Made by a program: the position numbers and the translations under genes. Below are positions 52,503 through 64,000 of a DNA stretch of 64,000 bases, one piece after another. The notes below the pieces were generated by a model. The model was not told where the DNA came from. It saw only the letters and a list, made by a program, of their open reading frames with translations, and did not search any database. Numbering within the stretch: position 1 is the first letter of the stretch; every line of letters starts with the position of its first letter. Source of the DNA: Prunus persica (lineage: Eukaryota; Streptophyta; Magnoliopsida; Rosales; Rosaceae); contig NC_034014.1 of NCBI RefSeq assembly GCF_000346465.2, positions 529,781 to 593,780 of the forward strand. Reading direction: 5' to 3'.

Positions 52503-52645
52503 ACGTCTAGGTTTGATCCGGTTACATCCTACTTACCCAAGATTGAGATTGAAACGTTAATCATAAAGTCCTAGATTGAGTTACGTGAGTATCCAAACCT
52601 AATCAAATCTTAAGTGCCATATAATAGGTTTACGATTAGGGTTCG
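52503..52645. repeat. about 140-bp duplicated segment, copy 1
   Basis: A stretch with CTAGGTTTGATCCGGTTA, CCCAAGATTGA, GAGTTACGTGAGTATCCAA and CATATAATAGG...GGGTTCG matches 53995-54130 in order. Confidence 0.75.
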
Positions 52646-52697
52646 ATGCTTGCGTACTTTTTTGGAACAACTTTAGATAATTTTTTTTACCAAAAAT

Positions 52698-52787
52698 GGA
52701 TTTTACTTTCCAAACCCTAAATCCAAGTCTCAAACCAAAAACCCTAGCTTCCGAACTTGTTCCAAAATCATTCTCAAGCCTCGAACC
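52698..52787. repeat. 90-bp duplicated segment, copy 2
   Basis: Second copy of 52381-52470, about 317 bp further on, with scattered substitutions. Confidence 0.8.
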
Positions 52788-53994
52788 TTAACCATAAGCC
52801 TATTAAGGGCACTTATGACTTGATTAGACTTGGATACTCCCGTAAATCGACCTTGGAATTTACGATTATTCGATCCCAATATAGTGTTAGTACAACGTAA
52901 CCAGACCTAACCTTAGTTAGTTGACTACATATTGAGGTAGATTTTAGGGCTTCTTAGATCTAGGTCCAAAACGATTAGTTGCTATTGGGTTTAGTCCACT
53001 TCTTTTTTGTTTTAGATGTAAGTCATTTGACATTTATTACTTTTGTTGTTATGTCGATTTTACCCTTTGAGATCAATAAGGAAAACACATTAAAAATCTA
53101 AATTTAATGCATTATTTCTTCGTGATTGAATGTCAAAATTTAAATTTTGAATTATTTCCTTGATAATATTTATATAATTTAACCAATTATAAGTAAAGAA
53201 CCACATATTATACCAATTAATCAAACAAGCACCCACATGAAATTATGTACCTGACATATAGGTAAATAGTGTTATTATTAGCAATGAAAAAAATTTACTA
53301 ATAAATCGTGTTACCTATAAGTTAGGAACATAAATTAGAAGACTACCTATAAGTCAGATACAAAAATACAAAAATAAAATTGTATGTTACCTATAAAAAA
53401 AGATACATAAAATACTATTACACATTGTTGAAAATATGAAAAACCACATATATATATATATACCTATGCAGTAAGCAATAGGACAATATACCTACACCAT
53501 AAGATAATATATCTACAAAAGTATATAATAATAATAATTATTATTATTAATATATCTACATAATTATTGTAGATCTCATAATTATTGTGTTATAAATTAA
53601 TTTTTACACGATTTATACTTCAGGGGTATAATAGGAATAACCAGATAACTTACATATTAAAAAAAAGATCTACATAATAAAATACCAAAAAGGAATGTAA
53701 TCCTATTTGACAGAAAAGTCAAATGACTTACATCAATGACAACAAATGCGAGGATTAAATCCAACTTATATTCTCAATTTTGGACTTATCCCAAATTTTC
53801 TATAGATTTTAACGAGTGGTTTGTTGTTGAAATTCCTAAAACCATTTCACCGGGAAAGATCTATTGCGATACACATTTCCCAAGATAGGTTTGTCCCGTC
53901 AAAGTTCGTCGGGATATAAAAAGTTCGATAGGGTAGGTCTATCGTGACAAAAGTCACTGATATATTTTCATCTTGATGAAAATTTGCTGAGATA

Positions 53995-54130
53995 GCTCTA
54001 GGGTTGGTCCAGTTATGTAGTGCTAACCCAAGATTGAAAACTTAATTGTAAAGCCCTAGGTCGGGTTACGTGAATATCCAAGCCTAATCGAGTCATAAGT
54101 GCCCTATAATAGGCTTAGAGTTTGGGTTCG
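53995..54130. repeat. about 140-bp duplicated segment, copy 2
   Basis: Second copy of 52503-52645, 1.5 kb away in the same orientation. Between the copies are GTTCGTCGGGATA-type words typical of plant DNA-transposon or retroelement non-coding DNA. Confidence 0.75.
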
Positions 54131-55888
54131 AAGCATTCCACATCATACTTTTTTAATTTCAGTTAAAAATTTATATATATATATATATATAGTTTGTTTT
54201 GACATTTACTTTCAATACTATTTACAATTGTTCTCTTTTTTATAGTTGGTGTAACTACATTAAATTTTAGCTCACACCATTGCAAAGGTATTAAGTATTA
54301 CATTTCCCTACCATTGGGTAAGTGATCCAAAAATATTTTTTCTTTTTATCATTTAAAAATTAATAAAATCCAACAAATATAAGAAAAAAAAAAAGTGCAT
54401 GGCTGATTTTAAAAAAACAATGTTTTGTTACATAATTCTAAACTATTCAAAGAATTGTGTTTTCTACAATATCCAAAGTTCTTAAAACACTCGAGTTATA
54501 AGTGTTGTATACCTAATTTTTTGCATTTCCCAAGAATGTGAGACTCAAAATTCAAACATATGATCCCAACATAGGACCTCAACCCTAACTTAGGATGTAA
54601 ACAAGATACTATAGCCCTAGGTTGATTTTACTTTTGCCATGCTTAAGATCCATCTTGATATGCTAACTTGAGATCCAAGATCTCAATATGAGACTTGAAC
54701 TCCAAATTTACCAAACCCATGGCACAAACCATAAACCATGGTTTGAGAAAATGACTATATAAGTATGCTAGTGTTAGGGTTTGGGAGGAAAATGTCACTA
54801 GGAATACACATGGTAAAAGTTTATTTAGGTCAGTTCGATATTAAGGGAACCCCAAAGAATTTAAACTATAGCCAAACAAACAAGTCAGTCCGATTTGGTA
54901 TGAGTCAATTAAAAGAATCACTTATTTTTCACTAAAAATTGAATCAATCAGTTCACCAACTCTTATGACGATCCCTACGTTTAACTTGAGATTCAAAACT
55001 AAATTGAAGAATCGTGACTCAAATTAGGGACACCAAATCCAAGACCCCTATATCATTTACCCGAGACCTTAAGATTGATACCCAAACTCTAAGACATGCA
55101 CTTGTATACTAATGCCAACTATATTTTTCACAATGCATGAAGTTTCAAAAATAATTTCATATTTATCCTTATACATGTTTTCAAATATTAAAAATACTAA
55201 CAACATAATCTAGCTGCTTGGAAATGATTATATGGGTTTTGAAACATGTTGTTAATTATGAAACAAATTACCTTTTATTTTTGTTTAGTTTTTATAATTG
55301 TCGATGTCTCAGTTTCATTCAACAATAATCTAAATGGTTATTTTATGTTGCTTATATGAGATGGAATCAAATGTTGCACATATTCCAAGACAGAGAGAAA
55401 GCTTCATATCCAAAGGGGTTTTCCCCTCGGATCCTTGAAGTTCTCCGACTTTTGGCATATCTATGCCGTTATAGTCTTCTTTTGGCAAATCCTGCAACGA
55501 ATCTGAGTTAGCTTTGAATGTGCCTCATCTTGTGAGGTTGGTCTTTGAGGTGTTGTTGCTTGGTCATGATATACATACTGTTGATTGGCACGTTAGTACC
55601 ATAGAGTGACTAGGTGACGCTCTCTATGTCATGTATCGGAGGAAGATTAACTGTGTTTGTTCTTCCTTTTGTTGGTGTTGCTTTAAATTTTTAGTCTTGG
55701 TATTTTTTGTTCAATAAAGTCCAGAAACTCTATGAGTTATCTGTGTTGTTTTTTCTCTCATAATTCCATAAACTTAGTTGAGTATTCTTAGTCTCTTTAT
55801 GAGAGTTGTGTTGGTTAACGGCCAGTTATGTGTTTGATGTCATTGGACTAGATTCGGCGAAACTACGGCGATAAAAAGAGATTACATA

Positions 55889-55959
55889 AAAGTTATTTTC
55901 AAGAGTGATTCCCTCCATATCGTTTCAGCTTTCAACTGGCTCAAATCACTGAGGAAGTT
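55889..55959 (+). pseudogene. possible RNase H-like (LINE/RVT_3) relic
   Basis: One frame reads KVIFKSDSLHIVSAFNWLKS, resembling the central strand-helix of the plant RNase H-like domain found in non-LTR elements and their relics (the E/K-S-D-S-L motif). Flanking frames are broken. The match is short. Confidence 0.35.
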
Positions 55960-57223
55960 TTTACCGAAGTATGCCATATTGCTATCTTTTTTTCTATTGG
56001 TCTAATAAAATTATATTGCCTTTTTATCAAAGGAACGCTACACATATTCTAATCCTAATTTATTAACCCCAAATACTTATCCAAATTGACTTTGAATTTG
56101 GTTTCATATTTGGAATGACAAAGGCTTATATGTAATTTCCCATGTAATTAAAGATTCAGTAAGAATTTACGGCGCAGTAACTCAGGCAAGTTACCGTAAT
56201 TTGGGGTGGATGAAAATAGAATGCATAGATAGATATTCGGTATGAGATAGATAGAGAGAATATTAAGACCGCTCGTTGTAACTTCTAACAGCACGCCAGC
56301 CGCAATATTTTTGGGATTTCGACTTTACCCTTCTTTTCTTTCTCACATTTTTTTCTTTTTCCTTTTGTTTTCCTGCAAAATTCAAATTCTTTTAAAACCA
56401 AAACAAAGAAAAACTCCTCCTCCTCCAAAAAAAACCGCACAAAATAATAATAAAAGATTTATTTTAAAATTAAAAAAATTTAGAAGGAGAGAGAAGGGAA
56501 CGGCTTTGGCTTTGAAGAAAAGAAAAGATATTTTTGTTAGGCTTAAAGCGCTGCCTCTTGTCTGCGTGCACCAACAAAACATTAGGGTTTCTCAGATCTT
56601 TTTCTTCTTCTTCTAACCTCCGTCACGTCCTCTACTGCTACAGGTTTGTTCATCCGTACAGGTCTCTCCTGTTTCGCTCTTTCTCTCTACTGTGCATGCT
56701 AATCTTTTGTCTTGCATTAGCGTCGAGTCTATGGTTATGCTTTTTCGTTGCATTATAGATCGGGGATTGTTCTTCTTCCATTTATTTGATTAGGTTCTGT
56801 CTGCTTGCTGGGAATATACATGTATATCAGAAAGGAAGAGAAAGTGAGTGAAAATTTAGTTATTGGTTTCAGGGGTGAAATGGGTTTTCTTTGTCACTCT
56901 GGCTTTTAATTTTTTATTTTGTGACTTAGTGTGCATTGTTGTTTATGTTGCTGCTGTTGCCTTGTGCATTTCTGAATTGATGATTATGCATTGTTGCGGT
57001 TTTGAGGCCTGATTGATGAATATGTATAGTTAATTTGTTTATTTTTTGTTTACATGTGTTTGTTTTTTCAGGGTTTTATTTTTTGCGCTGATTTGGATTT
57101 TCATTGGGATTGCAATTGAAATTTCTGGGGTTCAATTGTGGAGAATTTTGAAATAGGTTTCGAGGGTTATATCTGTTTTTTGAAGGCTGTTGGAGTGATA
57201 ATTTTGTCCTAGTTGTATCGACT

Positions 57224-60919
<3,696 letters not shown>

Positions 60920-62855
60920 CCACTAACTCTTGAAAGCAGTTACAGTGTCTCTAGGTAATGGCTGCAGACTTCTTCCTTCTTTATAAGGTCGTCATATTTT
61001 TGTTTTTGTAATGTTTGGTTTAAGCCATCAAATGCTTTATACTGTCGGAAGTGCTCATCAATGTTTTGGGGGAGGGGGGACTTATGTTTGGTATTTGGCG
61101 CCACAGGAATAGAGGTTTGTGTAATGTTGGTAGGTGTCGTTTAAAAATTACTAACAGAGTAGGGATTACTTTGTCTTTTAAAATTTTCTGTACGCTTATT
61201 ACATACTCTGGCTTGTGATTTTGGATGGGTTGTAGAATATGTAGTGGGAGAGGGAGAGGGTTTCGTTTCGGCCGCATCTTTGTGTATCTCATAGGCATGT
61301 TCGTTTCAACCCAGTTTGTGGGGTTATAGTGTTGAGAGGTTCTTCTGTTCCTGCCATTTCTTCCTCCTTTTAAACAGAGGAGTTACGGAGGTCTAGGGCT
61401 TTTGTAATATTTTGGTTGCTGACTGAAATGAATACAAAGCCTTCTTGGAAACTGTAGATTTCTCCGATTTGCATGGGATCTTCTGGTACTGATTGGACAG
61501 GAATAAGCTTAGTTGCCATTCATTGTCAAACTTGAAACAATTGTTATTTTTATTTAAGTTTGTTTAACTCAGAAAGGCCAAGTATTCACATATCGTTTCA
61601 CTTTTGTTTTGAGTGATTATTTGGGGCGCAGGAGCCTCGAATTGTTTAGAATGGTTAATTACTTTATTGGCGAAAAGAAGTTAGAAGTTAGAACAGATTG
61701 GGTGGACTAATATCAAGTTTCAATTGTAAAAAAAATATGATGATTGGGTTTGAGGTTCAGCCAAAGCCTCCATTGTCGCTGGTATTAACTCTCTTTTCTT
61801 CCATCTCTTGGCTTGGTTGATGAGAGATGAGTTGCCTTAATTATGGCTTCAAGTTTTAATAAAGCTCTCAGCTTTTGCAATCGCTAAATGACCCAAAAGT
61901 TGTGCACAATAACACCTTCTTGCTTCATGCCTTGTACACGTTACCAAATCCATACACTGCAAATGCATGTATGCTTTGGTATTGAAACGGATTGAAATGG
62001 AGTGAGAGACAGCTCCAGTGAGGGACAATGGAGTAGGAGGCAGCAGAGCACGCTTTCATCAACTCTTTCTTTCTACTGCCTCTTCCATCTTTGTTGCCCG
62101 GTCTGTACTCACCATTTAGTAGAAATACTTAACAAAAATGCATTGCCATGCCTTTTTAACTTTTCACACAAAACCCATCCAATAAAAACTTGCAAAATCT
62201 CCATTGTCTTGCATACTAGTGGTCTTAAGTTCGAACCTCCGTCACACCTTAGTAGTGTGTGTGAGAAATCATCATTCTCTTGTAATTTTGACTGTTGCGT
62301 CTATTAAAACAAAACAAAAAAACTAACAAAATCCACGAGGCCAAGTATTCAACAAAGTGCCCATACAGTCCATTAAAGTTACTTTTGAAGCCTAAACTAC
62401 CATCAAGAGCCCATAGTGCAGAACCCAAGAGAGAACCCAACTACAATAAAAAGCCCAATCTATCAAATTCACTTATTCTGCCCGTTCCACATATGCATAT
62501 GTAAGTTTCGCTTAATCTCGTGTTGCGCGGACCAAAATAAGCTCTGAACAAACCCTGTTACATAATACCACATGTAAATCCAGTACTATTTCTTTAGCGA
62601 TCCCAATTTCTCTCGCAGCTTGATTTTCTCTCAGGTAATCTCATAGACACCGAACTTAGATTACATTTAGGATTGAATTTTTGAATTCATTACACATTTT
62701 GGTTTGTATTTAGGGTTTTTCTTTTCTGTTTGTTGTTCTTCCGCGACATGGACCTCCGAGAAGATGGCGTTGTATTTTCGTGTTCAATGTTTAGGATCAT
62801 TTTTTTGTGTGTGTTGTAATTTGTGGTAATAAAACGGTGCCGCACTTTTGTAGTG
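60920..62855. other. intergenic, helicase 3' UTR and TAF7 promoter
   Basis: Helicase 3' UTR probably to about 61450. The rest is AT-rich with no gene recognised. Confidence 0.5.
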
Positions 62856-63971
62856 ATGGAGGAGCAGTTCGTACTCAGAGTTCCACCTTCCGTTGCAGAG
62901 CGATTAGACCGCCTTTTGGGCGAAAATGCTTCTACTGACGACAAGTCGTTGGATTTGTCATTCGAAGGTAAGAAGAGGAAACCTACTTTTTGGATTGACG
63001 GTGTCTTAGAATTAGTCACAATTTTCTGTTATTTTCATCACAAGATGGCAGAAACCTCTCTAAGAAAGAGAAAAAATGCTAACTTTTTGTGTTGGTTTGT
63101 TGATAAGGGCCAATGAGGTGTAATTATAATATTTAATTCAAGGGTTATGGTAGCTTAATGATTTTAAGAGTGATGGTTGGAATTTGGTGATTTTGCTTAT
63201 GAATTGGAGTTGGGTATTTTGTTGGATTGTCTTGTGGGGTTTGATGTTATAGCAATTGGTTTGGTCTTTGGAATGGATATGAATTGCTCAAGTGAAAAGA
63301 TATGAATAGCAATTGGTTTGGTTTGGTCCTTGGAATGTCAGACTAAGGTTTGCCAAGAAGCATGTTATGTCAGTTCGAAGCTTTCTTTAGTTGTCTTCTT
63401 GGTGGCATTTGACAGCCATTTGGTATGTTTGATGTTGCCAATATAACCTGTCTTGTGGTATAGGATCATAGTCCTGAGGGCCTTTTGTAGTTATGGTACT
63501 TTGACATGTGCGTAAAAATAGAATAGAATTAAGTTCATTCTCTGCAATCATGGCCTACCCATATGCCATAGATACCTCATGTTGCATGAAGAAAGACAAC
63601 ATCTTCACTTGGTTTTACTCACTTTTGATAACTATTCAATCTTTTGCCTACTTAATGTGCTTGTAGCTTCTTTTTCAATCCGTCGCATGATTAATTATGG
63701 TTTCTAGTATGTTTGTTGGACATGGCACAACTAGCTGACTAATGAGGAAGTAACAACAACGAATTGCATCCTTTTTGAAAACTTCGCTTCCCCTGTTTTA
63801 ACAAATGGTTCGGTTGTAAACTTGGAATATCTTGCAGAGGATGGCAGGACTGGCACATTTGTCGTTGGAAATGACCGTTTCCCTGCATCGCTGTTGGATC
63901 TTCCTTGTGTTGTGGAGTCCTTCAAAACATATGATGATAGTGTGTTAATTAAGACTGCAGATATTGGTCAG
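62856..63971 (+). CDS. TAF7: TFIID subunit TAF7, first two exons (partial)
   Basis: Exons 62856-62967 and 63838-63971 join in frame (82 codons); a GT donor at 63972 leads out of the window. The protein starts MEEQFVLRVPPSVAERLDRL and continues through GTFVVGN-RFPASLLDLP and VVESFKTYDD to KTADIGQ. This is the conserved TAFII55 N-terminal domain that binds TAF1 and modulates its activity within TFIID in the nucleus. All residues of that domain visible here look normal. The first intron is about 870 bp. The remaining exons, including the acidic C-terminal part, are not in the window. Confidence 0.93.
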
Positions 63972-64000
63972 GTGGGTCCTGTATATCAATGTTGAAACAG

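Larger units (their letters stand above)
51240..56280. other. gene-poor AT-rich region with repeat relics
   Basis: No intact gene recognised across 5 kb. Low-complexity A/T tracts (51410, 51594-51636, 51763, 53521-53552, 54173-54192) alternate with duplicated segments listed separately and an RNase H-like relic near 55.9 kb. It is probably degraded transposable-element DNA. Confidence 0.55.

Noticed and set aside
53521..53560. AT-rich palindrome (ATAATAATTATTATTA) as an origin or hairpin locus
   Set aside because: It is simple trinucleotide repetition in AT-rich DNA, so chance symmetry explains it.

Overview
This is nuclear DNA of a flowering plant. Most genes are split by GT/AG introns, tRNA genes lack an encoded CCA end, and the spaces hold MITEs, microsatellites, gene fragments and a deleted copia LTR element. 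Encoded proteins look like rosid (possibly Rosaceae) orthologues of Arabidopsis genes. The family-level guess is inference from remembered protein similarity only.

Layout. 1-0.6 kb: last exons of an X8-domain, GPI-anchored protein. 1.2 kb: initiator tRNA-Met. 1.4-3.7 kb: COP10-like E2 variant with Ser at the catalytic Cys site. 4.8-9.7 kb: 14-exon peroxisomal acyl-activating enzyme. 9.9-11.7 kb: feruloyl-CoA 6'-hydroxylase-like 2OG oxygenase (minus strand) plus a degraded copy of its 3' end. 14.7-15.7 kb: kelch-repeat F-box protein. 18-25.7 kb: three intronless polyamine-uptake-type (PUT/APC) transporters in -,+,- order.

27-37.5 kb is the unusual part. A phytoene synthase pseudogene is split by a 5.0-kb composite insertion that is flanked by 165-bp direct repeats of the pseudogene itself. 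The insertion holds a truncated PUT copy with its promoter, the last exon of a neutral/alkaline invertase, a G-rich minisatellite and two of three blocks of an AT-rich tandem repeat whose units carry a 22-bp palindrome. The pseudogene's last exon is also broken by a 702-bp copia deletion derivative with a 5-bp target-site duplication.

38.2-40.5 kb: predicted plastid membrane protein with a PLAT/LH2-like region. 42.3-44.2 kb: intact phytoene synthase (PSY3-like), parent-like copy of the pseudogene. 45.1-50.8 kb: 11-exon PP2A catalytic subunit (minus). 51-56 kb: gene-poor AT-rich repeat relics. 57.2-60.9 kb: DDX3/DED1-like DEAD-box helicase. 62.9 kb to the end: first two exons of TAF7. Three near-identical tRNA-Gly(TCC) genes are dispersed through 20-38 kb.

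The genes are independent transcription units, not a pathway cluster. What links parts of the window is duplication: PUT paralogues, PSY and its pseudogene, repeated tRNA-Gly genes and shared repeat blocks. Exon boundaries were set by hand from splice sites and reading-frame continuity; every full multi-exon model closes to a whole number of codons.
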